NCBI GenBank assembly: GCA_903813345.2
Contig: CAIIXF020000005.1
Coordinates: forward strand, 13,397,375 to 13,457,374
DNA: 60,000 bases
Direction: 5' to 3'
Source of the DNA: Owenia fusiformis
Lineage: Eukaryota > Annelida > Polychaeta > Sabellida > Oweniidae
Part shown: piece by piece, positions 1 to 10,284 of the stretch
Layout of the letters: each line of letters starts with the position of its first letter
Numbering within the stretch: the first letter of the stretch is position 1
Made by a program: the position numbers and the translations under genes
Notes under the pieces: model-generated
The model's database searches: none
Seen by the model: only the letters and a program-made list of their open reading frames with translations
Told to the model about the DNA's origin: nothing

Positions 1-480
1 TCAAGATGGCTGCCATGTGCTTTTTTAATATCTACATTTCTAGCTTTATTAATGTCCTATATAATTTTTTTTACATTTAAAACATATTGCTATTACAGTT
101 TTACATATTGTACCTAAATTACTGTAAAATCGGCACTAAAATGGCCGCCATTTTTAAATGAGCGGCCATTTTGAAAATCGGCTTTCAAGCAGAACTTCTA
201 CCCCCATAGGGTATATGTATACAAAATATGAATAAAATCAGGCCAACGGTATTTGAGTTATTGCCCGGACGGACGGACGGACGTACGGACGGACGGACGG
301 ACGTACGTACGTACGTACGGACGGACGGACGGAGGCGTTCCCTATATCCCTCCGAACTTCGTTCGATGGGATAATTACATACTGGAATATACGAGCTCGT
401 ATATACTGAGGCAAACTTTGAGGAAATGGTACATAACATTTGAATCCACCATTATACATTTACAAAGCTAAGTTTTTCGA
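1..480. repeat. Dispersed repeat with GGAC/ACGT microsatellite tail
   Basis: The words AAGATGGCTGCCA, AAAATGGCCGCCAT and GAGCGGCCATTTT recur within the first 180 bases. They are followed by a phrase ending in GTTATTGCCCGGA and then a pure tetranucleotide tract of GGAC and ACGT units at about 266-335. A unique phrase running into a GGAC-type tract looks like the end of an interspersed element with a simple tail. The short reading frames across the tract are repeat artefacts (Arg/Pro/Ser or Gly/Arg/Thr runs) and no gene is supported. Confidence 0.6.
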
Positions 481-1326
481 CAACAATACTACACAAAAGA
501 AAAAGAACAAAAACCATATGAGCTAAACTTAAACAGTTTTTCATAGTTGGTAATGTAAATATACCTGCTTCCTTGGTTCAAGCAAGTTTATTATGTTCAT
601 TCATAAATTCTGGCAATTCAAAAAGTAATACTTCAGCATTTGTTTGGTTTCTCAATACTGAAATTCAGCCAATGTTTAGGATTATACTCAAATAAATAGT
701 ATTGACAATTCGCTATTCAATTTCAATGTTACCAATATCCCCTCTCCGATGAAGTAAGGTCAATTCACCAATGTTTCTCCACAGGCCTTTTCTCAATATA
801 GGTAAAATTCTAAATGTCAAATAAAATGCCAGAACTCGCCACTTGAACTGTAAACACCCTTAGACTTTCAATTTAAGGCCTTGCAACAGGTAATGCCTGG
901 TAGTGATTTTCTAAATTTAAAACGGATATATATGAATTGAGGGGTACATCATATATCAGTGTTTTCAGTAGGTTTGTCAAAGATTGCGCAACTGGGATGT
1001 ACTGATTTTCAAAAAATGCATCCCTTCACAAAATTTTCCTGGGGATTCAAAGTCACGTTTTTACACTGGATGGAATAAAATTGAAGAAATTTTGTATCGC
1101 TTTGCTATTTATCGGACTAAATCAGCATTCTAGCGAGTCAGCCATTTGTCAATATTGAATTATGATGTCTGAATGACACATTACATTACAGTGGCGTAAT
1201 CCCAACATTGTCTCAAAAGTTATTGATGTCAAGGTAACCACTCACCGGGCTATTTAATTAATCATTTCCTTGACCCACCCCTAAGATCTAACTTATTCTT
1301 TTTTGGATCACTCTAAATGAAATCAC
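481..1326. other. AT-rich non-coding stretch
   Basis: No reading frame, RNA gene or strong repeat is recognisable. Base composition matches the rest of the window. Confidence 0.5.
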
Positions 1327-1721
1327 TAGAGTCCATTTCACTGCTTCATTTCGTCAGTAGAACGGCAAAAATAAGAAATTGGGAGACCATTGTGCAATAA
1401 TATATGGAAAAGTATATTCATAATGTACATGAATGACATTTGTATATTTCAGATTTTTTAGTTTTTTGTGCAATAAGCCTGTACCGTCTTGTAATTTGAA
1501 GAATTTCAGCCATGTTAATCTTATTGAAAATAACATGGCAGAGAAACATCCAAATATAAGAGGCCACACACTTTATAAGCCAAACTAGAATCAATCCAAG
1601 ATATACAAATGTCATTCATGTACATTATGAATATACTTTTCCATATATTATTGCACAATGGTCTCCCAATTTCTTATTTTTGCCGTTCTACTGACGAAAT
1701 AAAGCAGTGAAATGGACTCTA
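1327..1721. repeat. 121-bp inverted repeat around a 153-bp spacer
   Basis: The left arm, 1327-1447, is the reverse complement of 1601-1721 with one mismatch that I can find (TTCATTTCG against the right-arm CGAAATAAA). The spacer at 1448-1600 has no recognisable coding content. The two reading frames of 65-71 residues here come from the palindrome. The structure resembles a foldback or MITE-type element, or a hairpin-forming duplication. Near-identity of the arms suggests recent origin or gene conversion. A GCCCGTAGCC-type MITE has inserted at the outer edge of the right arm. Confidence 0.85.
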
Positions 1722-1724
1722 ATC

Positions 1725-1889
1725 AGGTCCGTAGCCAGGGGGCTTCGCAAGGTTCGGGCGAACCCCCCCCCCCTGGCCAAAAATTCATTCAAAATCATGC
1801 AGTTTTTCCTCAAGTGATTTTAGCCATACCCCCCCTGGAAATTTTTGAAAACTGAACCCCCCTTGGCAAATCCTGGCTACGGGCCTGCT
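1725..1889. mobile_element. GCCCGTAGCC-type MITE with 5-bp target duplication
   Basis: The element begins CAGGTCCGTAGCCAGG and ends with the inverted equivalent CCTGGCTACGGGCCTG. C-rich tracts lie just inside both ends. The flanking bases CTAAT occur immediately before the left end and immediately after the right end, consistent with a target-site duplication. There is no coding capacity, so it is non-autonomous. A related truncated copy is at 18985-19102. Confidence 0.75.
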
Positions 1890-2858
1890 AATGACACAAG
1901 TTTTTGCCCTGAGAATTCTTATTAGCCCTTGCTATTTTACAATAAATACATATACCCTCTTCCTCTTCTGATAAGTTTGTTTGTAACCCTCAATTTATAC
2001 TTATCTTAAATCATAAGTAAATTCTAGTTTACAATGAATCGGATACGAAATTATATTTTAGGACATCATGTTCACTTTGGATAGGTTTGAGCCTATGGAG
2101 AGGGTTTGGACGTGCAGCATTTTAGCGGATTTTGAGTAGACGAGAAATGTGACATTAAGTTCAGTGCTTCGTAAAATTCGTCAGTAACTCTGATGAGTAG
2201 CATGCAAAGTGAAAATGTATTGTCACCTTACATGAATACATGACAAAACCCCCTTCTCAAAGGCTCAGGTTTGAACTGAGTCACAAGTATCTGGAGATGT
2301 GAAGATCTATGTTCAAAAGTTTGCATCGATGAAGGTATGTCCACACAATCGGTCAACAAAACAACCAACCTCCAGCAGTATCTTTATATGTCGTATGTTA
2401 AACAAGTGCTTGCTTGAATGAAAAGGTATAGACTGAAAAATTATTGAAAAAATTCGATCCAGAAAAGTTTTCGAAAAGTTTACAAACTTTCGACATGTAT
2501 AATTCACCAATCACTAAACAAAAAAAGGTTTAGCTTACATCTAAATGACCCCGATAGCAATGTTGATTGAACAATGTTACCTATATCTCTAATATATCAC
2601 AGTTATACATATGTAAAATGACGAAAATAAACTTACCGAGTTGAGTTTCGGTACTCTGTGTTATTTCAGCAGCCTCGTTCTCGAAATAATTTGACCCACT
2701 AATATGACCCGGAAGTCGGGAAGTAATTTTGCTGAATTGCACTTCAAAAGTTTTTTACCCATTAGATACAATCTTAGACTTTATGTTACAATGTAATGTA
2801 CATAGTTTTTAATTCGTAGAGAAGAAGCGATTATATTTGTAATTGTTCCACTAAACTG
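1890..2858. other. AT-rich non-coding stretch
   Basis: I see no convincing gene or repeat. The 65-residue minus-strand frame at 2313-2510 has no recognisable domain and no splice context. Confidence 0.45.
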
Positions 2859-2919
2859 CTTTTACCTTATCCCGTTCCAGGACTATGGTCTATAGTCCGG
2901 GAACGGGATAACTTTTACC
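2859..2919. mobile_element. 45-bp palindromic micro-insertion with 8-bp TSD
   Basis: Bases 2867-2911 form an almost perfect palindrome: outer arm TTATCCCGTTCC, inverted at the right end as GGGAACGGGATAA, with one central mismatch. It is bracketed by identical octamers CTTTTACC at 2859-2866 and 2912-2919. An 8-bp duplication is the signature of hAT-type transposition. An insertion this small cannot code for anything and could be an extreme MITE or a palindrome left after internal deletion. Confidence 0.75.
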
Positions 2920-3296
2920 TATTTCAAAGGCTGTACTGAAAAGGCATAGAGAACTGTTTACCTATAATTTATGACTTTATCATTTTTTCATCTATTTTTT
3001 TCTTATTGTATTGTTCTAAATATACATTTTTTAGAAAGGATAGGAACATTTGTAAATAGTTTTCTGTGGTATGGGTGAAACCATTGGACTTTCCGGCATA
3101 TCTATGCTGTGCTTGTACCCCGGGGCTTGTCCCCCCTCCCCTTCAATGCCCTTCACTCCTCTTCATTCGTTTTGGGACACCTTTGGCAGAATTCTGGACA
3201 ACTCTCCTTTTATCCACAAAGTTATAATGTATTGTTTTGGATTGTGTATCCAGCATAGAAGCAGGCGTGAAACATGTTATGAGTGTGGTAAACTTG

Positions 3297-3393
3297 ATCA
3301 ACACCAATGCCCTCTATTTTTGGCACTGCTTACAAATTAATGCACTAACTCCCCGATTAACTTATTACAATAATAGAGGGCATTGACGTTGAT
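3297..3393. repeat. Short inverted repeat, 25-bp arms
   Basis: Bases 3297-3321 (ATCAACACCAATGCCCTC...) match the reverse complement of 3369-3393 with about three mismatches, leaving a spacer of about 47 bases. It is probably a small palindromic element of the kind that is common in this part of the window. Confidence 0.55.
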
Positions 3394-4058
3394 AAAACTT
3401 ATAATTAACATCACAAACGAGCAATATCGTTTTAGTAATGGAAGTGATACATGGTCCCTTTGCAACGCCCCTGGGCGTTATTTTGAAAGCAAAATTCTTT
3501 GATTTCCCAATGCAAACTCATTATTTTGTCAGACTTCTCCTCAATCATTAGTTGATTTCAACATTGCTTTTATTCCCATTTTCAATTTGATTTCACAGTT
3601 AACACAAAACAAGAACCTTATAACAATGGGGAACAATAACCAATTCGATCTAACATTTCAGTGCATGTAACTGACCAAACAAACATAAAACATATAAAAA
3701 GTATCAAGAATACCATTCTGCTTTATCAGAGTCTCTCTTTATCTGACGGATAGTAGAGACTATGGATATCACAATGCCAAAATCACAAATGAAAATATAT
3801 ATACAACAAAGCAAACTTATTGACCACAAGATTTACGATTGTTAAACAGTACAGTAAAACCTATCCAGACATCTCTCTGATCAGAACCCCTACCCATTGT
3901 TGTTGGTCCCATTTTTTAATCTGCCATACATGTCTGTGTACTAATAGAAAAACTGGAAATATGAACTCCCCGATCCTGCCAATTCGTACATCTTTGACGG
4001 ATTGTTCATTGCACAGAATTGGTCGAATAGCCGATAGATGTCATTCATTGATTAAACA

Positions 4059-4147
4059 TGACGTCATATTTGAGATCTTAAGATAAATCTGACGTCATGA
4101 CGTCAGTGCCATAGAAACTGAGATTGTCTTATTTTATTTTGACGTCA
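4059..4147. promoter_or_regulatory. Cluster of four CRE octamers
   Basis: The palindromic octamer TGACGTCA occurs at 4059-4066, 4090-4097, 4098-4105 and 4140-4147. Two copies abut directly. TGACGTCA is the full consensus site for CREB/ATF-type bZIP factors. No TATA box, transcript start or exon is visible close by, so regulatory use is an inference. The sites might instead belong to a repeat. Confidence 0.4.
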
Positions 4148-4196
4148 TTCCAATGTAATGAACCAGTTATATCACCAAAAGTTATCATATTTTGTT

Positions 4197-4507
4197 TGAA
4201 ATTGGCCGAAAAGTTAAAGGTATGAGGATTCTAATCTCAACGGAATCAAACAGATCTACCTTCAAAGTTACAGAAACCTGAGATGACTAAGATACCATAT
4301 GATTTTAAGTACCTCTACCAGACCGTTGAATATCCACATTTCACCATTTTGACGCCATTTCTAATGGATTTCAATGGAGTCATGCATGAATTCTTCATGA
4401 TTTTTTCAAAACAAATTGGCCGAAAAGTGTGCATGTGTACATTGCTTAAAACATGTTAAATCAGTAAAGGTTGATGTCTAGTTATAGAAACCTGAGATGA
4501 CTAAGGT
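4197..4507 (+). repeat. Imperfect direct duplication, period about 215 bp
   Basis: The word AAATTGGCCGAAAAGT near 4200 recurs near 4415. The word GAAACCTGAGATGACTAAG near 4271 recurs near 4487. The two halves are clearly related but diverged. No coding frame spans both. Confidence 0.55.
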
Positions 4508-4789
4508 GGCAAATCAATATCATTCGCACAGTAAGCGTTCGAAAAATGTCTCCATTATAAATCCCATAGGCTTTGGAAAACCGGAAGTAATGGTTCTGCG
4601 CATGCGCAGTGAAATATTGGACAAATTTTGTGCAATGGTTGGTATTGGCGTTTCTAGAAGACAGGCTTTACATGGAACTACCACTTTGGTGGTAACTGGT
4701 AATTCCACTTCAATTAGAGTTTTTTAGTTTGAGGTAAGGTTATTTAGCGCAGAGTTTAGTCGGGAGTTTAGTTCTAAACTTACTAAACG

Positions 4790-4990
4790 TATTCGAGTCA
4801 AACGCCGTACAAAGCCAGGTCATCTGCGGCAACCGTATGGTGGCGGCCGTACCCGGGTGGCCGTAGCTCCCCAAAATTGGGAGAATGTGCAGCAAGAATT
4901 AAATTACGATGTAAATTCTATATCAATTTTGTGAAGCTACGGTGGCCGTAAGCCCGTCCTGGGACCATCAGGCCCGTCGTATCTAGCAAA
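4790..4990. repeat. GC-richer island with GGCCGTAGC inverted words
   Basis: This stretch is conspicuously GC-rich for the region. It has a GTGGCCGTAGCT word on the left and an AGCTACGGTGGCC word on the right, in inverted orientation about 90 bases apart. It is likely a small repeat. No open reading frame or promoter motif set was found. Confidence 0.35.
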
Positions 4991-4999
4991 TGTGACTCT

Positions 5000-5915
5000 A
5001 GTTTTCTAAGTAATTTCAATTTTTGATAAATCCGGGAAGGTCTTTCACTAAAACTAGAAGGGAGATTTCGTAAATTTGATGAATTCTTTGAGAAAGATCA
5101 CTACTTCGGACGGTACCAGAACCTATGTCCGCGCATCTCTTTGAGATGACCATTTTGGAGTCATAATGCGTTTACTTTTATCTCATTTAAAACCATGATC
5201 GTATTCGACTTCCGCGAGTTTACGGCAAACTTGGCAATCTGTTCAGATTTTTATTGGAACAAATTTTAAATGACAAAAATCTAAAAGTGGTATCAGACAA
5301 AGAGAGTTATTATCACCTGGAAGATAAAACTTAAAATGAGGATTATTTATTTATGATTACCTGTACCTCGGCATGCGGCAGATGAGGCAGTTGTTTCAAT
5401 TTTTATATATTTCATTGTTTATTTGAAACCCCTTCCAGTATTTAGATTTTGCTTCTTAAAAGAGAGTTTCATCCAACCAATGTTGAAAATCAATATACAA
5501 TATATGAAAATCTGAAACTACTCAGTGCATTTATTCAAACGTTATTTCTCTGCTGTCATAAATATCGTCATCCACCGAACGCAGGGCTGCAGACTTCATC
5601 CACTGCATTCCTTCTTTCTTCCAGCATTTTATCTCATTTAAAGTTTAGCCTCATCTGTTATTCAGAATTGCTTCGCATATGTTCTGGCTAGGTCTCAGAT
5701 TTAGTTTTTCATTAATATGTTTACATAGCTTTTTATCAAAATACTTCGTAACGAAGCAATTTCTCCCCCGGAATTAACCATGTTTTGTGTAACAAGGGTC
5801 ACTGTCTCAAAACGGTCTACTCTTTTTTTATTGCCCACGCGGGAATTTGAATGGAACTTTGCAAATATATAAAGTTTATTAATTCTTCCAAGTGAAAATA
5901 ATACATCAATATTTT
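5000..5915. other. Non-coding stretch
   Basis: I see nothing that I can name. The 80-residue frame at 5449-5691 lacks codon structure or a recognisable domain. Confidence 0.4.
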
Positions 5916-5916
5916 A

Positions 5917-6257
5917 AACCGGTGTAAATGAAATTATGGTCCCCTGGGGATTATGGTCCCCTTTCTTAACGGCCCTTACTGGCCCTGATTGCGTATAAGA
6001 TAATATAAGGGAAAGAGTTGTATTTAGGTCACCATATAAATAAATAGAGAGTAGGACCAAAATGTGATCGGACCACCTACCCTTTTACACCTGTGTAAAA
6101 GGGTAGGAGGTCCTATCAATTTATGGTCCTACTCTCCATTGATTTATATGGTGACCTATTTCCCTTATCATCCTATACACAATCAGGGTCAGTAAGGGCC
6201 GTTAAGAAGGGGAACCATAATCCCCGGGGGACCATAATTTCTTTCACACCTGGTTTT
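5917..6257. mobile_element. CCGGTGT-ended palindromic MITE, arms about 165 bp
   Basis: The left half, reading AACCGGTGTAAATGAAATTA and on, mirrors the right half, which ends in TTTCACACCTGGTTTT. Shared blocks are AAATTATGGTCCCC, CTTAACGGCCCTTACTG, GGTCACCATATAAAT and AGAGTAGGACC, with a centre near 6090. Similarity is high with scattered differences. The ends resemble those of the elements at 7844-8046 and 10138-10284, so the three are probably one non-autonomous family. There is no coding capacity. Confidence 0.75.
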
Positions 6258-6471
6258 AAGGTTGTGATTTTTATGAAGTAAACGCCTTTTTACATCACAG
6301 TGTACACACGCGTGGTACAAGTCATGTATTTTGCAGGCTAAAAGTTATGTATTTTGTGTAGCCGTATATGTTTTATAGCCACGTTGTACACAAATAAGAA
6401 ATATATTATTTAGATAATAACAGCTATATAGGCCTAATCATTGTTGTCAATCTTGTTTCAGTCATTGATAA

Positions 6472-6615
6472 AATACGAATGTCATCCGTGAACTCTTTGT
6501 GCAAGAAAGACGTAGGCCTAGACCTGGGGACGTGGACGAAGATATTGCGAGGGATGAACTGCGTGCACCTGAAAATATAGAACTCCAATACACTGATCGG
6601 AAATCAAAAAAATAA
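6472..6615 (+). pseudogene. Orphan 47-codon charged open segment, possible transposase relic
   Basis: The frame is open between a TAA at 6469-6471 and a TAA at 6613-6615 and has no good ATG. The predicted peptide is strongly charged, containing RRRPRPGDVDEDIARDEL near its middle. It follows an acceptor-like TTGTTTCAG at about 6452-6460. An AATAAA overlaps the stop region. Composition differs from the hydrophobic, low-complexity shadows elsewhere and resembles a coding fragment, perhaps from a DNA transposon. I do not recognise the family, and chance is a real alternative. Confidence 0.25.
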
Positions 6616-7179
6616 AATTTCTGAAATAGTTTGAATACTGTGAAACTTGTGTCTGTCCTTTTGCAAATTGTAAACACAATTCTTGTTCGTTGTGAGCCAC
6701 GCTTAATTAGTACTTAACATAATTCGATTATTTCAATGTGCCGAAGTAATGTGCCAAAATATAGCTTATTTTGCTCAACATATGAACAATTACCTACTCA
6801 CTTACCGATATATTAACCAATCTAGATACATGTATCTCAATTATAACTGTTTTCACACATCGGCTTACAATAGTACGTGATCCCTAATGATTTCTTTCAG
6901 ACTCAATTGATATGTGCACTTTTGTAACAACTTTCGGCATTTTAGAATGGTTGTCTTTTCTGATATTCAATAGTAGATGGATCTTGAATATTATACTAAA
7001 CTCATTATTTGTAATAAGACTTTATAGACATAACTTTTGCAAGAGCTGTTTAGTTCATTGCGGTTCCTTGATCGTTGGACAATCTTGATTCCAACCAAAT
7101 GGGATTAATCGAAATGTTTACGTGTTTATCCAAGCAAACAATTGTAACAACTGCATTATTTTTTAGCAGTTTTGACACC

Positions 7180-7575
7180 TAAGCAGGGTAGCCTAGTGGT
7201 GTAGACTGAGGCTACTTTGCGGTTGAACGTCGTGGGATACGGAGGTCCCGCGTTCGAGCCCCAGGTACGGAGTTGTCGATCATTGTCACTACGGACACCC
7301 GGTCCGAAGGTCCAACCGTTTACCGGCCCTTGGCATGGGTTGGTTCTCTGACCGCTTTTGTCGGAGACAGATTGTGAGACTGTGGTTGGTTCCTCCACTG
7401 ACGTGCTTTGGTAGACTCCGGAAGTCATACAGTATGGTAGCGGGCCCCCACCAAGGGCAGTAGTGGAACGACACGAATCGGTCCCAGTATGGTTGCCTTG
7501 CAACTGAAGAGACTCGAGGAAATCATGCCATTCGCGGTGACCCAGAAAAGACTTTTGCTCTTTGATACAACAATC
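7180..7575 (+). mobile_element. tRNA-derived SINE
   Basis: A pol III box A match, TAGCCTAGTGG, lies at 7189-7199 and a box B match, CGTTCGAGCCC, at 7251-7261. The next 300 bases are GC-richer than the surroundings, and an AT-rich, AATAAA-like tail follows at about 7580. This is the layout of a SINE with a tRNA-related head, a body and a tail. The box spacing of 62 bases is longer than in an ordinary tRNA. The 115-residue frame on the minus strand across the body is a shadow. I could not assign the body to a known SINE superfamily. Confidence 0.7.
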
Positions 7576-7677
7576 AATTTTTAATAAATTTATTTCCTAA
7601 ACTTTCCTAAACTATCCTAAAATATTTCAATTTCACGATCAAATTTCTGTCTATATCACTGCTACCCAACGAGTAAG

Positions 7678-7732
7678 TAAGATGCGTTGCGTTGCGTTGC
7701 GTTGTGTTGTGCTGTGCTGTGTTGTATTGTAT
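7678..7732. repeat. Pentanucleotide microsatellite (GCGTT/GTGCT/GTGTT)
   Basis: A run of GCGTT units grades into GTGTT, GTGCT and GTATT units, an interrupted pentanucleotide array with successive point changes. Confidence 0.9.
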
Positions 7733-7843
7733 TATCTGTAAAAATAGTTGGTTTTGGTGGAATACTGCATAATGCACCTTGATAATTTTTAGAAAATAGA
7801 CATGTCAAATGGCATTTTAGTGTCAACTTTTTTTAAGCAAGAT

Positions 7844-8046
7844 CCCGGTGTGACAGATTTAAGTGTCCCCCGGTGGTCAGTGTCCGTGGGACAGCCAACC
7901 CTAGGGATCGGGGTCCGTAGGACCCCGATCCCTAGGGTTGGCTGTCCATTGGAGGACATTGAAAACCAGGTTTTATTTCCTATATTAACAAGGGTAAAAT
8001 GGGGAGACATTTATAACTGGGGAGACTCTCAGATCTGTCACACCAG
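7844..8046. mobile_element. CCGGTGT-family MITE with a perfect 59-base hairpin
   Basis: The left end reads CCCGGTGTGACAGATTTAAG and the right end reads GATCTGTCACACCAG, an inverted pair. Inside, 7889-7916 is the exact reverse complement of 7920-7947, with GTA as the loop: 28 perfect base pairs rich in GC. Similar ends occur at 10138-10284. The 85- and 73-residue frames here read through the palindrome and are not genes. Confidence 0.8.
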
Positions 8047-8141
8047 TAACAGATTGTGATGTCCCCCGTTGATAGGATTTAATACTTGTAGTTACTAGGA
8101 TCCAAGTTATAGTGTAGTCGAAATCGGATATCGGCATCTCT

Positions 8142-8232
8142 CCCACTGTGGCGTAACGGTATAAGCGTTGGCATAATGTGTATTAATTGTGTTTGTATTT
8201 ATTAGGTTCCAGGTTCGAATCCTGCATTGATA
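8142..8232 (+). pseudogene. tRNA-like head (SINE fragment or tRNA relic)
   Basis: Box A (TGGCGTAACGG, 8149-8159) and box B (GGTTCGAATCC, 8212-8222) both fit the pol III consensus. The spacing of 63 bases is close to that in the SINE at 7180. The bases flanking the boxes do not form a 7-bp acceptor stem, and the middle cannot be folded into a normal anticodon arm, so this is not a functional tRNA as read. Confidence 0.5.
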
Positions 8233-8579
8233 TATCATGTGTAAATATATTAACCGTCTGCACCGTTTATATTGTATCGTATGTTATATTGTTTCAATAG
8301 ATTGTAATATTCCATATTGTAGCCTATTATTATTGGTGCCCATTTTTTCATTTTCAAAGGATACCACCAGTTTTTATAGATATTCTTTATTTATTTTTTT
8401 ATTCATTCCTCCTAACCACTTTTCTCCTACTTCTAGCTAGGTCTGAGATAACTCTTATATGCTTCTACTAAGGACCTGAGCTGCACTTGGCAGGGAGGGA
8501 ATTTTTATCTAGGTCAAGGTCAAAGGCCAAATCTAGGTCAAATCAGAGTTTTTTTAAGTTTCTCAGATTTTGTCTTAAT

Positions 8580-9850
8580 ATTTCATGATTATTTCTTGCA
8601 ATGAATTAAAATGTAACTAGATAAGCATTCTCTACAAATTGCTTACTATATGTTTGCGTTAAATTTTTACCGTTTTTGAGATAATTGACGTAAAAAAATT
8701 GGTCATATTGCTTCAAATTGACTAATTTATTTTTAAAAATCATCTACAAGTCCCCGGGAACTCAAATCTGATCTTTCTTTTGACCTTCTGGGTTCAAATT
8801 TAGGTTTATTTAATCACAAAAAGACCCACTGATGTCTAAGAAAGTCAAAGGATAAGTATCGATATGGTGAACTGAATTCAACAATGTTTTTCTCTTAAAC
8901 CATTTATAGGAAACATTCTGTAAAAAACACGGTCCTTTATGTAATGTTGACTGATTGGCAACAATTTAATGCAAAAATAATGTATATATATTTTATATAA
9001 CTGTTTTTGTTAACATTTTTTTATGTAATTGTTTTTTTGTTCCTTTTTACGAATTCTTGAGAATGAAATAAAATGTCTTTCCGAACCTTGTTGGAACAAA
9101 ATAGCATAAACAACATTTTCTTATACCTCTCAATATTATAGTTATACAAAGAAAATTTGGGTTGATTTAACAAAAAGTATCCAAAAACAAAACCCCTAAA
9201 ATAGATAAAAATTAAGATAAACCTTTCATTTCATTAACAAGATACTTATTTAAAATCAACCAAACTTTCCTTTGTACAATTGCAATATTGAGAGAGCTAA
9301 ACACGTTGTGTTTATATGTCGTTTTGTTCCAATGAGGTTCGGATAGATATTTCATTTCATTCCGAATATATGATACCAAGAACGAAAAAAGTGTGTGATG
9401 TGTTTTTCTAAAACAATATAGAGAAAAGTCCAAATATATAATTCAAATTGTAATGTTACCATCCAAAATATGACCATTAAATGGACGATGTGTAAAATTT
9501 TCAGAATGTTTTGATGACTGGTTTAAGAGAAACGCGTGTTCAAAAAGTTCATCATATCGATACCACTCCTTTGCAAGGTCAAATGTTAAGGTCATCAAAC
9601 TAAATCACAAACTGTGTTTTCTTAGTTTATCAAAGTTGATGATTACAAATCAATATTTTTTGATGAAAGACAGAATATATATTCCACTAAAGGTTTTACA
9701 CATATAAGCTATTGACTATCCATTAAAATTGTGCGACAGTTTTGAGATATTAGACATCAAACTACTGAAAAAAGGTCAAATTTCGAAACTTTTCAAGACT
9801 AAATTTCAACTTGCTTCAAATTGACCAAACATTTTTTAAGATCATCAAAA
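8580..9850. repeat. Related direct words flanking the palindrome
   Basis: The phrase TTGCTTCAAATTGAC, with a preceding TTTTGAGATA word and a following AAAATCATC-like word, occurs near 8650-8750 and again in the same direction near 9735-9850. The palindrome at 8840-9600 therefore sits between two related direct segments. It may be a composite or nested repeat. Confidence 0.4.
8840..9600. repeat. Decayed long palindrome, arms about 370 bp
   Basis: Blocks on the left recur inverted on the right: TATCGATATGGTGAAC (about 8857) against GTTCATCATATCGATA (about 9546), TTTCTCTTAAACCA against TGGTTTAAGAGAAA, and CGAACCTTGTTGGAACAAAA (about 9083) against TTTTGTTCCAATGAGGTTCG (about 9323). The centre is near 9215. 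The arms are well diverged, which suggests an old palindromic transposon. The 73-residue minus frame lies within the arm. Confidence 0.65.
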
Positions 9851-10137
9851 CTATTCGAACGACCCTTGTATTTAGGAGTACATATACGCAATAAAATGTG
9901 ACCTATGTTCATTAGTAGTAGAGGACAGTGATGCAGAGTCATTACGGTTAATGTAGGCTCACTTGATGTCTATGCAAATAAAAGCAATAATATACTTACA
10001 TTTTGTGAATTGTGTTATATTTGGTCTATATTTAACGTGACAGAGTAGTGCTCGATGATTTATTAATGATAAAACGCATTATTAGTTAATACATAAATAA
10101 AGGGGGGGGGGCATTAAAAACTAGCTTTCGAATGATG

Positions 10138-10284
10138 CTGGTTTTTAGTGTCCCCAAGGGGACATTCAAAACTTCAAGGGGGACACTTAAAACCTGGAGT
10201 TAACTGTCCGACGGACAAGCATCCCTAGAGTTGGCTGTCCCACGGACACTGGCCACTGGGGACACTTAGATCTATTACACCGGG
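10138..10284. mobile_element. CCGGTGT-family MITE, diverged copy
   Basis: The right end, read inverted, is CCCGGTGTAATAGATCTAAG, almost the same as the left end of the 7844 element. The internal words GTGTCCGTGGGACAGCCAAC (inverted here) and repeated GGGGACA words are also shared. A G homopolymer at about 10102-10111 lies just outside. Confidence 0.7.

Noticed and set aside
266-335. CRISPR-like or coding Arg/Gly repeat
   Set aside because: It is a simple GGAC/ACGT microsatellite with no spacers, in an animal-type genome.
7156-7503. 115-residue minus-strand protein
   Set aside because: It is the antisense translation of the tRNA-derived SINE.
8142-8232. Functional tRNA gene
   Set aside because: Boxes A and B fit, but no acceptor stem or anticodon arm can be formed and the box spacing is too long.
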